A stretch of DNA of 64,000 nucleotides from Flavobacteriaceae bacterium. GTDB taxonomy: Bacteria; Bacteroidota; Bacteroidia; Flavobacteriales; Flavobacteriaceae. The notes under the pieces were generated by a model. It ran no database searches, was not told where the DNA came from, and worked only from the letters and a program-made list of their open reading frames with translations. The translations under genes were made by a program, and so were the position numbers. The DNA lies in assembly GCA_016764435.1 (NCBI GenBank), contig JAESRX010000011.1:1-64000 (forward strand), in the 5' to 3' direction. The first letter of the stretch is position 1, and each line of letters begins with the position of its first letter. Below, piece by piece: positions 55,912 to 64,000 of the stretch.

Positions 55912-56400
55912 GTGGATAAAGACCTAGAAATAACTTTTGTAAAAGCACTTGAAAGTAATCAAAACATTGTACATAAAATTTGTCGTATTTACACGTCAAA
56001 TTCACACGATCACAAAGATTTATTTCAAGAAGTTACCATTCAGTTGTGGAAAGCCTACCCTAAATTTAGAGGAGATTCTAAGTTTAGTACTTGGATGTAT
56101 CGCATCGCTTTAAACACGGCAATTACTTTATACAGAAAATCAACAAGAAGAATTAAAACGAGTGATTTAGATGCAATTCATTTTAAATTGAAAGATGAGG
56201 AACCAGAAGATGATGAGCACTTAAAACAATTATACAAGGCAATAAGATGGCTTTCTGATATAGAAAAAGCATTGATTTTCTTGTATTTAGAAGACACCCC
56301 ATACAAAGAGATCGCAGAGACACTCGGAATAAGTGAGGGAAATGTTCGCGTAAAACTAAACCGAACAAAAAACAAATTAAGACAACTTTTAAATCCTTAA
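55912..56400 (+). CDS. ECF-type sigma-70 family RNA polymerase sigma factor
   Basis: A 162-residue sigma factor with region 2 (HKDLFQEVTIQLWKAYPKF, STWMYRIALNTAITLYRK) and region 4 (LSDIEKALIFLYLEDTPYKE, ISEGNVRVKLNRTKNKLRQLL). The best start is the GTG at 55912 (MDKDLEITFVKALESNQ), which matches the flavobacterial family. The frame upstream of it is hydrophobic and unlike any sigma factor. The next gene starts within its stop (TAATG) and may be its regulator. Confidence 0.88.
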   Translation: MDKDLEITFVKALESNQNIVHKICRIYTSNSHDHKDLFQEVTIQLWKAYPKFRGDSKFSTWMYRIALNTAITLYRKSTRRIKTSDLDAIHFKLKDEEPEDDEHLKQLYKAIRWLSDIEKALIFLYLEDTPYKEIAETLGISEGNVRVKLNRTKNKLRQLLNP

Positions 56401-57056
56401 TGAAGATGGAACTAGACGGATTAAAAAATATTTGGAACAAACAAACCACCGGTGATACAGATAAAATATCGACCTTGGAAATTTATAAAATGATACATGC
56501 TAAATCCTCCACCACGGTGAAGTGGATTTTCATTATCAGTTTAATAGAGTTGGGATTAGGCCTTGTTATTGGAGTCTTTTCTGCTTTTTTTGACAGCTAC
56601 CACACTGCAATAGAACAGATGAAAGAACAGAAAATTTATAGCTATTTTGAATTTACATCCCTTATTATCTATGTAGTAATCCTCTGTTTTATAGGTATGT
56701 TCTTTTACCAATACAAAAAAATATCAGTTGCAGCAAACATCAATCAACTGATGCATACTATAGTCAATACAAGAAAAGTAGTGCGTTATTATATTTTATT
56801 TAACCTAAGTGCTACAGGAATTGTATGTGCCACAGCCATGCTATTTGGTATCTCTAAAGGCTACAACGACGCCATGATAGCAGACGGTATCCAGGATCCT
56901 CACATGCCATTTAAAATATGGATATTTGCAAGTATTATAATGTTAGTAGTGATTGGGCTTTTTATCCTTATCCTTTGGTATATTTACAAGTTAATTTATG
57001 GAAGACTCCTTAAGAAACTGTATAAAAACCATCAAGAACTATTAGAGATGGATTAA
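56400..57056 (+). CDS. Membrane protein coupled to the sigma factor, possible anti-sigma-like
   Basis: A 218-residue protein with a soluble N-terminus (DGLKNIWNKQ...) and four hydrophobic segments (about 39-62, 84-104, 129-150 and 171-196). Translation is coupled to the sigma factor by a TAATG overlap, and such pairs are common for sigma factor and its membrane partner. No ZAS or RseA signature is visible, so the anti-sigma role is inferred only from position. Confidence 0.65.
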   Translation: MKMELDGLKNIWNKQTTGDTDKISTLEIYKMIHAKSSTTVKWIFIISLIELGLGLVIGVFSAFFDSYHTAIEQMKEQKIYSYFEFTSLIIYVVILCFIGMFFYQYKKISVAANINQLMHTIVNTRKVVRYYILFNLSATGIVCATAMLFGISKGYNDAMIADGIQDPHMPFKIWIFASIIMLVVIGLFILILWYIYKLIYGRLLKKLYKNHQELLEMD

Positions 57057-57082
57057 TTGAACTAAAAAATCACACCTCATAA

Positions 57083-57625
57083 TTATAGCATATTCTTTAA
57101 AAAAGTAGCCTTAGAAAGTGACCATTGTTTTACAGGTTGCTCAAAATTGAGACTCCCAGGGATTGTGATGTATTCTTTTACAAAGCTAAAGCCTACTTTT
57201 TGCAATGTTTTATTAGGAGCATCATTCAAAGCATAAGGTTCACTAATTACTTTTTGTAAATTCAACTGCTTAAAAAAGTAGTTTAATGACAATTTTACAA
57301 ACTGAACACCGTATCCTTTATTACGTTCTAATACCTCCCAAACATGTAAATGCATGCTTGCTTGTTTCCCTAAAGAAATAGTATTCACATTACAATGCCC
57401 TACTGGTTTACCCTCTAATTCCCATATCGTACAAAACGACTCTTTGTTCATATCTGCTAAGAGGACTTGTGCTTCTAAGAAGGACGTCATTGCTCTTTGG
57501 GAAGGCACCTTTTCTTTGAATGCCCCCATTCTTAACAACTCATCTTTAGTGGCACTTTGCCAATAATTAACGATGTGTGGTACATCGTCCATGGTCATTA
57601 TTCTAACGGAGAGTTTTTTGATCAT
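57083..57625 (-). CDS. GNAT family N-acetyltransferase
   Basis: A 180-residue soluble acetyltransferase. The N-terminal strands (KKLSVRIMTMDDVPHIVNYW) and the acetyl-CoA region with LHVWEVLERNKGYGVQFVKL, followed by KVISEPYALNDAPNKTLQKVGF, fit the GNAT fold of the RimJ/RimL-like type. The ATG at 57625 is preferred (MIKKLSV). Acceptor unknown. Confidence 0.82.
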   Translation of the reverse strand: MIKKLSVRIMTMDDVPHIVNYWQSATKDELLRMGAFKEKVPSQRAMTSFLEAQVLLADMNKESFCTIWELEGKPVGHCNVNTISLGKQASMHLHVWEVLERNKGYGVQFVKLSLNYFFKQLNLQKVISEPYALNDAPNKTLQKVGFSFVKEYITIPGSLNFEQPVKQWSLSKATFLKNML

Positions 57626-57766
57626 TTGGATTGTTGGATAATAGCTATTCATTAACACGTAACCATTTTAAAGTAATGGTACCGATTAATACCACGTAAC
57701 TCTATAGGTCATTGTGTATAAAAACAGCTCTTTTATGTATATTCTATTATCTATATCTTCTTCCTC

Positions 57767-58222
57767 TTAGGCCTTCACACGAACACTCCACTCAAACTCA
57801 TAGGCAGAAACTTGAACTCCATCGGAATTTTTACCGATAGACGTCAATATTATTTTCTGACCTTCTCCAGTTTCAATTGTACGTTTAATAGCCGCGTCAA
57901 TATCCTGTCCATTATCACAGACAAACGTGATTCTACCCGTTGCTTTTTTGGTGAAATTTCCATTATGATTGGTTACAAGCATCGATATTTTTCGACCACT
58001 TTCATGAATTTTTTTAATCACCAAGGCACCTGTAGTTAATTCCGCTGCCATGGACTGTACGGCAAAATACATTGAATTAAAAGGATTTTGATTGGCCCAT
58101 CTATACTTAACGGTCACTATCGAACTCGTGTCATTAATTTCTTTCAATCGAACGCCTGTAAAAAAGGCCGATGGCATCTTAAACATAAAAAACCAATTCA
58201 TCTTTCTTGGTGTAACTTCCAT
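57767..58222 (-). CDS. DUF4442 hotdog-fold protein
   Basis: A 151-residue protein whose pattern (FFTGVRLKEIND, VKYRWANQNPFNSMYFAVQSMAAELTTGAL) matches the thioesterase-like DUF4442 family. The NPFNSMYFAVQSMAAELTTG helix is the hotdog central helix. Possibly acts on acyl-CoA. Divergent from the DUF4870-PadR operon. Confidence 0.82.
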   Translation of the reverse strand: MEVTPRKMNWFFMFKMPSAFFTGVRLKEINDTSSIVTVKYRWANQNPFNSMYFAVQSMAAELTTGALVIKKIHESGRKISMLVTNHNGNFTKKATGRITFVCDNGQDIDAAIKRTIETGEGQKIILTSIGKNSDGVQVSAYEFEWSVRVKA

Positions 58223-58306
58223 AGTATCTGTCTATTTAAAGAGGACAAGATAAACAAATATTCTAAAGTAAAAAACAATCTTCAAATGTTAAAGTATGTT
58301 AATTTT

Positions 58307-58329
58307 AGTACTATGCTTTGCATAATACT
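58307..58329. promoter_or_regulatory. PadR-type operator, site B
   Basis: AGTACTATG-CTTTG-CATAATACT has 9-base arms with one mismatch around a 5-base centre. The design and the distance to the -7 box (12 bases) equal those of site A at 23213. It heads the operon encoding a PadR regulator, so autoregulation is likely. Confidence 0.75.
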
Positions 58330-58341
58330 ATTTTAAATACA

Positions 58342-58349
58342 TATATTTG
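58342..58349 (+). promoter_or_regulatory. DUF4870-PadR-PspC operon promoter -7 box
   Basis: TATATTTG matches TAnnTTTG, with the TTTG at 58317-58320 acting as a plausible -33 element 21 bases upstream. The leader is about 22 nt to the ATG at 58378. Confidence 0.62.
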
Positions 58350-58377
58350 CAATAGATACTACTAAAACCAATTAATT

Positions 58378-58749
58378 ATGATTTCACAAAACGATAGAAA
58401 TTACAGTACATTCACTCATTTATCCGGGTTTGCAGGTTATTTTTTTCCCTTTGGAAACATATTAGCTCCCTTAATAATGTGGACTATTAAAAAAGAGGAG
58501 AGCACATTTATAAATCACCATGGGAGAGCCGCTGTTAATTTTCAGTTGAGTTTATTATTCTATGGATTCATGCTAGCCATATTAATTATTCCCATCACCA
58601 TTTTCACATTAGGACTCGGGTTAATTACTATAGGATTGGCCTGTATTCCCTACATCATTTTAAAATTTATTGTCATTATTACGGCTAGTATACGAGCAAA
58701 TAATGGCGAAACATATGAATACCCATTTACAATTGAATTTATCAAGTAA
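58378..58749 (+). CDS. DUF4870 membrane protein
   Basis: A 123-residue (Tic20-like) membrane protein with the family signature FTHLSGFAGYFFPFGNILAPLIMW at residues 12-35, then HHGRAAVNFQLSLLFYGFML and a third hydrophobic segment. It is the first gene of the padR operon. Function unknown; the family is often found with PspC genes. Confidence 0.88.
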   Translation: MISQNDRNYSTFTHLSGFAGYFFPFGNILAPLIMWTIKKEESTFINHHGRAAVNFQLSLLFYGFMLAILIIPITIFTLGLGLITIGLACIPYIILKFIVIITASIRANNGETYEYPFTIEFIK

Positions 58750-58775
58750 GCTAAGGGCACTAAAATCATTCAAAA

Positions 58776-59129
58776 ATGAAGATAGAAAACACAAAAGCAC
58801 AAATGCGTAAAGGGGTTTTAGAGTATTGCATACTCTCCATATTACAACATGGAGATGCCTATACTTCAGAGATTCTTTCACAGCTAAAAGATGCCGAACT
58901 AATCGTAGTAGAAGGCACTATTTACCCCCTATTAACTCGCTTAAAAAATGCGGGTTTATTAAGCTATCGCTGGGAAGAATCTACTTCTGGGCCCCCAAGA
59001 AAATATTATGCCCTTACAGAAAACGGAATTTTATTTTTAAGCGAATTAAACAACACCTGGAGCAGCCTAGTCAATTCAGTACAGGCAGTAACCTCCAAAA
59101 AACCAACAAACGATGAACAAGACAATTAA
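58776..59129 (+). CDS. PadR family transcriptional regulator
   Basis: A 117-residue winged-helix regulator with the PadR core (RKGVLEYCILSILQHGDAYT, EGTIYPLLTRLKNAGLLS, GPPRKYYALTENG). It lacks the long C-terminal dimerisation helix of PadR subfamily 1, so it belongs to the short class. It overlaps the PspC gene by 17 bases, and the operon promoter carries a dyad operator also found before a TonB receptor at 23.2 kb. Confidence 0.92.
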   Translation: MKIENTKAQMRKGVLEYCILSILQHGDAYTSEILSQLKDAELIVVEGTIYPLLTRLKNAGLLSYRWEESTSGPPRKYYALTENGILFLSELNNTWSSLVNSVQAVTSKKPTNDEQDN

Positions 59130-60861
59130 TATAAATTTGGGAAGTATCTTTTTTCATATTGATGAGAGTGCTTATCAGAAATTAAAACAATACCTCGAGG
59201 CTATTCGCAGGTCTCTAAGTGATGATCCTCAAGGAAAAGATGAGATTATTTCAGACATAGAAGCACGTATTGCAGAATTATTATCAGAGCGTGTTAAAAA
59301 TGAACGTCAGGTAATTAATGAGACAGACATAGTCGAAGTGACCAAAATAATGGGGCAACCAGAGGATTATGCTGGAGATGAAGAGTTTTTTGAAGAGCAA
59401 CCAAAGACTCAAAAAAGCCGTTCAAATAAAAAATTATTCCGAGATGGCGATGATAAATTCTTAGGAGGTGTTTCCTCAGGAATGGCACATTATCTAGGAA
59501 TAGATACTTTTTGGATGCGTGTAATATGGATTGCCCTTACTCCGTTTACAAGTGGCATGAATTTATTATTATATCCTTTTTTATGGATTTTATTACCTGA
59601 AGCTCAAACAACAGCAGAGAAATTACAGATGAAAGGAGAGGCTGTAAATATCAGTAATATCGAAAAAAAAATCAGGGAAGAGCTTACGGATATTTCAGCA
59701 CAAGTAAAAGAAGGAGCGAGTGATTTTTCTGAGAAAGTAAAAAATACCGATTATAAAAAATATGAAAAGAAAGCTAAATCTGGCTTACAGGACATTTTAG
59801 AAACCCTAGGAAAAATATTTAAAATACTCTTTAAAATTTTAGGAAAATTTATGGGGGTACTCATTATTTTTATTGCGGCATCCACGCTTTTATGCCTTAT
59901 TATAGCACTCTTTTCTTGGGTTAGCTTTGAGGTGATAGGTTTTGGAGGTAATCTGGTAAATTTCCCTATATTTATCTATGATTCCATCATCCCCTTTTGG
60001 TTATTAGGTATCCTATTCTTTATAATAGCAGGAATCCCCTTTATTGTATTATTTATTCTAGGCTTACGCATATTATCTAGTAATGTAAAATCCATAGGAA
60101 TGACTACAAAGTTATCTTTCTTAGGGATATGGATCGTTGCTATTTTAGGCATATCATTTTCAGGAATAGAGTTTGCGGCACAAAGAGCACATACAGGAGC
60201 TGCCATTTTCAAACAAGACTTAGTAGTAGCACCGTCGGAGACTTTTACCATTAAAATGATAGAAAATGAAGAGCTCTCTAATAAAACAAGATTGCGTTAT
60301 AACGAAGGTTATGAAACAGTATTCGATGGAGATCAAATGAAATTACTTTCCAACCGTGTTCAATTTGACATTAAACATACGGATGGGAATGTGGCTAGGA
60401 TAAAAATAAGAAAAAGTGCCGAAGCAAAATCACGTTTAAAAGCAAACACCTTAGCGGAGTCCATTGACTATGATTTTGACTTGACAGAGAATAACTTACT
60501 GTTAAATGGCTATTTCTTAACCGTCAACAATAATAAATACCGTGAACTATACATTGACATCACCGTGTATTTACCAGAAGGAACAACCTTATATTTAGAC
60601 AAAAGTACCTATAGTTTTTTGGATGATGTAAGAAACGTTCAAAAAGTACATGATAGAGATATGCCTACTCATTTATACAAAATGACCGATGAAAATCTGT
60701 ACTGTTTAGATTGTGATGAAGATGATTTTGGTTATAACTATGACCCTAACAATGATAATTTCAAATTACAGATTGACGAAAACGGTATCCTCGTAAAATT
60801 GTCAAACAACGCAGATAGTACTGCAATAAAAATAAATAAATCTGGTATTACAATAGACTAA
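59113..60861 (+). CDS. PspC-domain protein
   Basis: A 582-residue protein. The N-terminal ~95 residues form a soluble helical/strand domain (INLGSIFFHIDESAYQKLKQ, DIEARIAELL), a PspC domain follows (about 110-170, KKLFRDGDDKFLGGVSSGMA, FWMRVIWIAL), and then more membrane helices and a long C-terminal extracytoplasmic domain. PspC proteins respond to envelope stress. It is third in the DUF4870-PadR-PspC set, with a lipoprotein GIN gene downstream. Confidence 0.9.
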   Translation: MNKTININLGSIFFHIDESAYQKLKQYLEAIRRSLSDDPQGKDEIISDIEARIAELLSERVKNERQVINETDIVEVTKIMGQPEDYAGDEEFFEEQPKTQKSRSNKKLFRDGDDKFLGGVSSGMAHYLGIDTFWMRVIWIALTPFTSGMNLLLYPFLWILLPEAQTTAEKLQMKGEAVNISNIEKKIREELTDISAQVKEGASDFSEKVKNTDYKKYEKKAKSGLQDILETLGKIFKILFKILGKFMGVLIIFIAASTLLCLIIALFSWVSFEVIGFGGNLVNFPIFIYDSIIPFWLLGILFFIIAGIPFIVLFILGLRILSSNVKSIGMTTKLSFLGIWIVAILGISFSGIEFAAQRAHTGAAIFKQDLVVAPSETFTIKMIENEELSNKTRLRYNEGYETVFDGDQMKLLSNRVQFDIKHTDGNVARIKIRKSAEAKSRLKANTLAESIDYDFDLTENNLLLNGYFLTVNNNKYRELYIDITVYLPEGTTLYLDKSTYSFLDDVRNVQKVHDRDMPTHLYKMTDENLYCLDCDEDDFGYNYDPNNDNFKLQIDENGILVKLSNNADSTAIKINKSGITID

Positions 60862-61022
60862 TTACAGTTGAAGGGAGGAAATTAACACTTCGGTATTGAA
60901 AATTTTTAGACACCTCTTTTCAAACATATATTTACATCAACATTTAAGAACATAGACTGCGGGGTTACTTCTACTAACCATTCATTTAATCCAGCTTATT
61001 CTTAAGCTAAACAACAAATAAC

Positions 61023-61745
61023 ATGAAAACAATTGCAAAAGTACTCGCATTAACAGTACTATTTTTCAGTACTACCTCTTGTTTAATTGATAATTTTACA
61101 GGAGTGAAAGGAAACGGAAATATAATTTCTGAAAACAGAAAAATTAATTCAGATTTTGACGCTATTAAAGTCAGTCAGGGAATCGAGCTTATCCTCAGCC
61201 AAAGCGATGACTTTTCTTTAATTGTAGAAGCCGATGAAAATATTATGGATTTATTAAAAACAGAGGTTAAAGGAAATACACTTCATATCTCTTTTGAAAA
61301 AAACGTATATTATGCTAGCGCACGAAAAGTATATTTGAATACTAGATCTCTAAGTTCTTTGGCTACATCCAGTGGAGCCAACATTATTTCTGAAAACATT
61401 ATAAAATCAGAAAGCTTAGACTTAGACGCCAGTAGCGGAAGCTCTATCAATGTAAAAATAAGAACACATTATGTACAATGTGAAACATCTAGTGGTGCAA
61501 CCATGAACGTCTCAGGGACTACTCTATCTTCTAAATTTAGAGCGAGCAGTGGAAGTAGTATCCATGCCACTGAATTAGCATCTAAAAACACAACCGCAAA
61601 AGTATCAAGTGGTGCCAACATGGATATATATGCCTCCGAATCATTAACAGCTAAGGCTAGTAGTGGTGGAAATATTGACTATGCAGGAAACCCAAAAACA
61701 ATAGATAAGGACACTTCCTCTGGAGGATCTGTGAGCGTTTTTTAA
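61023..61745 (+). CDS. Head GIN domain (DUF2807) lipoprotein
   Basis: A 240-residue lipoprotein (signal to FFSTTSCLID, Cys 20) with a right-handed beta-helix made of SSGA/SSGS-containing turns (TSSGATMNVSG, RASSGSSIHATE, KASSGGNIDY), typical of GIN/DUF2807 proteins. Function unknown; the family travels with PspC and PadR genes. It lies 161 bases after the PspC gene, so it may be on the same transcript or have its own promoter. Confidence 0.88.
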   Translation: MKTIAKVLALTVLFFSTTSCLIDNFTGVKGNGNIISENRKINSDFDAIKVSQGIELILSQSDDFSLIVEADENIMDLLKTEVKGNTLHISFEKNVYYASARKVYLNTRSLSSLATSSGANIISENIIKSESLDLDASSGSSINVKIRTHYVQCETSSGATMNVSGTTLSSKFRASSGSSIHATELASKNTTAKVSSGANMDIYASESLTAKASSGGNIDYAGNPKTIDKDTSSGGSVSVF

Positions 61746-61769
61746 TGCTTCTATTCTGAACTTTATATG

Positions 61770-61800
61770 GCCAAGTTATACAGTAACTTGGCTTTTTTTT
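61770..61800 (+). terminator. Intrinsic terminator after the GIN gene
   Basis: GCCAAGTTA (61770-61778) pairs with TAACTTGGC (61784-61792) around TACAG and is followed by eight T. Confidence 0.93.
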
Positions 61801-61814
61801 TATAGAAAAAGGAG

Positions 61815-62258
61815 TTATTTCTTTAAAAAAATCTTTTTTTGATAGGCCTCTTTCATTAAATCACCCAAGGATTTATTCTCAAGAATCTCTAATGTCCTAT
61901 CCCTTACTTCAATCATTAAATTATTAAGACAGCAAATCGTTTCGTCTTGGCAATCTTCACATTTTTCGTAATAATTCAGACTTGCACAAGGTAACATTGC
62001 TATGGGTCCTTCTAAGACTCTTATAATAGATGCTACCGAAACATCGTCCGGGTTTTTAATAAAATAATACCCGCCGCCTTTTCCTTTTTTGGAAGATAAA
62101 AAACCTGCTTTTTTTAAACTTAAAAGAATACTTTCTAAAAATTTCAACGAGATATTCTCTGCTTCAGAAATTTCTGAAATAGAGACAGGAACCGTCTTGT
62201 CCGTTTTAGCTAAATAGGTTAGTGCCTTTAATCCGTATTTTGTTTTTTTAGAAAGCAT
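61815..62258 (-). CDS. Rrf2 family transcriptional regulator
   Basis: A 147-residue winged-helix regulator of the Rrf2/IscR type (KTKYGLKALTYLAK, SKKGKGGGYYFIKNPDDVSV). Its C-terminal part has a cysteine cluster (Cys in PCASL, then EKCEDC, then TICC) that could hold an Fe-S cluster or sense redox state. It is 22 bases downstream of ctlX on the same strand and therefore co-transcribed. Confidence 0.9.
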   Translation of the reverse strand: MLSKKTKYGLKALTYLAKTDKTVPVSISEISEAENISLKFLESILLSLKKAGFLSSKKGKGGGYYFIKNPDDVSVASIIRVLEGPIAMLPCASLNYYEKCEDCQDETICCLNNLMIEVRDRTLEILENKSLGDLMKEAYQKKIFLKK

Positions 62259-62280
62259 CGTTTAATATTATAATTAATTA

Positions 62281-63216
62281 TTACTGCCTCGGTAAAAACA
62301 CCTCTGCCATCATACAACGTGCAGATCCACCTCCACAGGCTTCAATTACGTCTAGAGAACTAGATACGATGCGACAGTGTTTTTGCAACATTATAATTTG
62401 GTGTGCTGTTAAACTAGAAAATGCAGCAGTTGACATAATTAATAATGCCTCTCCGTCTTTCCCTTGCACTTGCAACATATTACCTGCAAAATTATTTACT
62501 TGATCTTCAGAAATTACAATCAATTCCTTTCCATCTTCTTTCAAATGCATCTTTACCATTTTGCGTTCCTTTTTGTCATCGATACTATCTAGACAAATAA
62601 CTGCAAATTTTTCTCCTAAACACATCATTACGTTGGTGTGGTAAATAGCCAATCGCTTATCTTCAACCGTCTGATAGGACTCAAATGGCACAGGAGTAAA
62701 TTCGAAATCTTCACAAAACTCAATAAACAATTCCTCGTCTGCACGTGGAGAAATAGCACAATATGCTTTCCTATTAATACGGTCCAACAATAAGCTTCCT
62801 GTTCCTTCCAAGAATACTTTTTCGTCTTCTGCCGATGTATAATCGATTACATTTTCTATTACAAATCCTTTTTCTTCTAAGACTTCTAACACATCTTCTC
62901 TACGTTCTAACCTTCTGTTTTCAGCAAACATAGGATATAAACCAACGGTTCCGTTTTCATGAAACGAAATCCAGTTATTAGGAAAAATAGAATCTGGTGT
63001 ATCTGGATTTTCTGTATCATCAATTACGATAACCTCTACTCCTTCCGCTCTTAAAACTGCGACAAAAGCATCAAACTCCGCTAAAGCCTTTTCCTGAATG
63101 GTCTCCGGAGTTACATCATCTAACACTTTTTGGTAATAATTATTTACAGCCGTTTGTTCGTTCATTCTGAATGATACTGGGCGAATCATTACAATAGTAT
63201 TGGTAGTTTGGTTCAT
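62281..63216 (-). CDS. ctlX: Arginine deiminase-related amidinohydrolase, CtlX type
   Basis: A 311-residue pentein-fold hydrolase of the citrulline-utilisation CtlX family, thought to convert citrulline to ornithine. Motifs are NTIVMIRPVSFRMN, SIFPNNWISFHENGTVGLYPM near residue 90, ILTSG-type EGTGSLLLDR near residue 145, YHTNVMM near residue 193 and a catalytic Cys near the C-terminus (ACGGGSARCMMAEVF). First gene of ctlX-rrf2. Confidence 0.85.
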   Translation of the reverse strand: MNQTTNTIVMIRPVSFRMNEQTAVNNYYQKVLDDVTPETIQEKALAEFDAFVAVLRAEGVEVIVIDDTENPDTPDSIFPNNWISFHENGTVGLYPMFAENRRLERREDVLEVLEEKGFVIENVIDYTSAEDEKVFLEGTGSLLLDRINRKAYCAISPRADEELFIEFCEDFEFTPVPFESYQTVEDKRLAIYHTNVMMCLGEKFAVICLDSIDDKKERKMVKMHLKEDGKELIVISEDQVNNFAGNMLQVQGKDGEALLIMSTAAFSSLTAHQIIMLQKHCRIVSSSLDVIEACGGGSARCMMAEVFLPRQ

Positions 63217-63243
63217 CTAAGAAATATTATAAATTATAGGGTA

Positions 63244-63251
63244 CAAAAATA
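63244..63251 (-). promoter_or_regulatory. ctlX promoter -7 box
   Basis: TATTTTTG on the minus strand (63251 to 63244) matches TAnnTTTG, with the ATG 28 bases downstream. Confidence 0.5.
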
Positions 63252-63349
63252 CTAAAAACAAAATGAGTTCTTCTCATTATCCTTTATTTCTATAAAAATA
63301 TTTTCGCATAGCAAAGCCCTTATTGCTCTGGGGAATTAAAATTCCGTAG

Positions 63350-63357
63350 TATATTTG
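63350..63357 (+). promoter_or_regulatory. modA promoter -7 box
   Basis: TATATTTG matches TAnnTTTG, 17 bases upstream of the modA ATG (63375). A TTG at 63323 may be the -33 element. The leader is about 12 nt. Confidence 0.5.
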
Positions 63358-63374
63358 TATAAATACACACTATA

Positions 63375-64000
63375 ATGACAGTAAATAGAATGAACTATGT
63401 GATGGTAATTTTTCTAATTACTATACTCTACTCTTGCAATGGTAAAAACTCCGATCATATCACCATTGCGACAGCTTCCAACATAAAAACCACCATGATG
63501 GCCATTAAATCTGCTTACGAATCCCAGACCGGAACCAAGGTTCAATTAGTAGTTGCCTCCTCTGGAAAATTGACAGCCCAAATTAAGGCAGGTGCTCCAT
63601 TTGATCTTTTTGTATCGGCAGACATGAAATATCCTGAACTATTATACAAGGATGGTTTTACCGTCTCAAAGCCTAAAATATACGCCTACGGTACTCTTAT
63701 TTTATGGACCTGTAAAAAAGGACTAAAACCATCACTCTCCACATTAGACAGTGAATCCACAAGGTACATTGCTGTGGCGAATCCTAAAACAGCTCCTTAT
63801 GGATATGCCACACAAAAGGTGTTAGAATATTACAAACTCACCAATAAAACAAAGGATAAATTAGTGTATGGTGAAAGTATTTCTCAAGCCAATCAGTTTA
63901 TTCAAACACAAAACGTGGACATTGGTTTCACTTCTAAATCGGTCTTGTATTCTCCCCATTTAACAACTTCCGGCTCCTGGATTGCACTTGATAGAAATAG
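63375..64000 (+). CDS. modA: Molybdate ABC transporter substrate-binding protein, partial
   Basis: The first ~208 codons of a periplasmic binding protein; the gene continues past the window. A lipoprotein-like signal (ITILYSCNG) is followed by ITIATASNIKTTM, VASSGKLTAQIKAGAPFDLF, VSADMKYPELLYKDG and later VANPKTAPYG and EYYKLTNKT, all typical ModA segments that bind molybdate or tungstate. modB and modC would be expected to follow. No ModE-type operator was recognised. Confidence 0.9.
   Translation, partial: MTVNRMNYVMVIFLITILYSCNGKNSDHITIATASNIKTTMMAIKSAYESQTGTKVQLVVASSGKLTAQIKAGAPFDLFVSADMKYPELLYKDGFTVSKPKIYAYGTLILWTCKKGLKPSLSTLDSESTRYIAVANPKTAPYGYATQKVLEYYKLTNKTKDKLVYGESISQANQFIQTQNVDIGFTSKSVLYSPHLTTSGSWIALDRN

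Noticed and set aside
61050-61070. AGTACT...AGTACT pair within the GIN gene, like the PadR operator
   Set aside because: The spacing is 7 bases rather than 11, the inner TG/CA bases are missing and the site is inside the signal-peptide codons, so it looks like chance.

Overview
The window is AT-rich DNA from a member of the Bacteroidota, almost certainly a (probably marine) Flavobacteriaceae. The evidence is: promoter -7 boxes of the form TAnnTTTG, few Shine-Dalgarno sites, TonB-dependent receptors with carboxypeptidase-regulatory N-domains, a T9SS sorting domain, two S46 dipeptidyl peptidases, the flavobacterial order rsfS-ftsH-LUD-cdsA-psd, and DUF4870/PadR/PspC and CtlX genes. I see no rRNA, tRNA, CRISPR array, insertion sequence or origin. 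It is mostly ordinary chromosome with several accessory blocks.

Layout. 1-3349 (minus): remains of a type VI secretion VgrG/effector module. vgrG has an in-frame amber codon at codon 25. Downstream, a lipoprotein reading frame and a HET-C-domain toxin-like frame are separated by a frameshift at a G5 tract. 3.5-6.9 kb: SulP transporter, Nudix hydrolase and, head to head, pyrE plus an SRPBCC gene. 7.0-13.3 kb: birA, then rsfS-ftsH-LUD-cdsA-psd-acyl-CoA-binding protein-YceI. 13.4-19.6 kb (minus): DUF349 protein, then TPR protein-two PopT/DUF368 proteins-aroE. 19.7-22.9 kb: pyrR-pyrB-STAS-like-T9SS mini-protein-rnz. 23.2-31.0 kb: a receptor under a PadR-type operator, a PepSY protein, and a Zur-like regulator divergent from a ZnuD-like receptor with two zinc-box-like palindromes. 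31.3-40.8 kb (minus): mutarotase, GH63 glucosidase, a kinase-M23-aminotransferase fusion and a GH2 beta-galactosidase. 41-44 kb: a three-gene operon of tiny proteins, S1/P1 nuclease, Nudix, bestrophin. 44.4-48.4 kb: htpG, an iodotyrosine deiodinase-like flavoprotein, a FabH-like synthase. 48.5-55.7 kb: a palindromic intergenic element, tandem S46 peptidases, DUF819, DUF4369. 55.9-64 kb: sigma factor, GNAT, DUF4442, the DUF4870-PadR-PspC-GIN set, Rrf2/CtlX and the start of modA.

Most interesting proposals. (1) The 31.3-40.8 kb cluster has the activities expected for dismantling collagen-type Glc-alpha1,2-Gal-beta-hydroxylysine: an alpha-glucosidase, a beta-galactosidase, a mutarotase, and a fusion pairing a hydroxylysine-kinase-like domain with a phospholyase-like aminotransferase. 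(2) The promoter of the PadR operon and the promoter of a distant TonB receptor carry the same dyad at the same distance from the -7 box, defining a candidate regulon. (3) A flavoprotein keeps the exact E-x3-Y...K spacing of iodotyrosine deiodinase. (4) The VgrG/HET-C module carries two independent disabling changes. Functions are inferred from family motifs read by eye; no database search was run.
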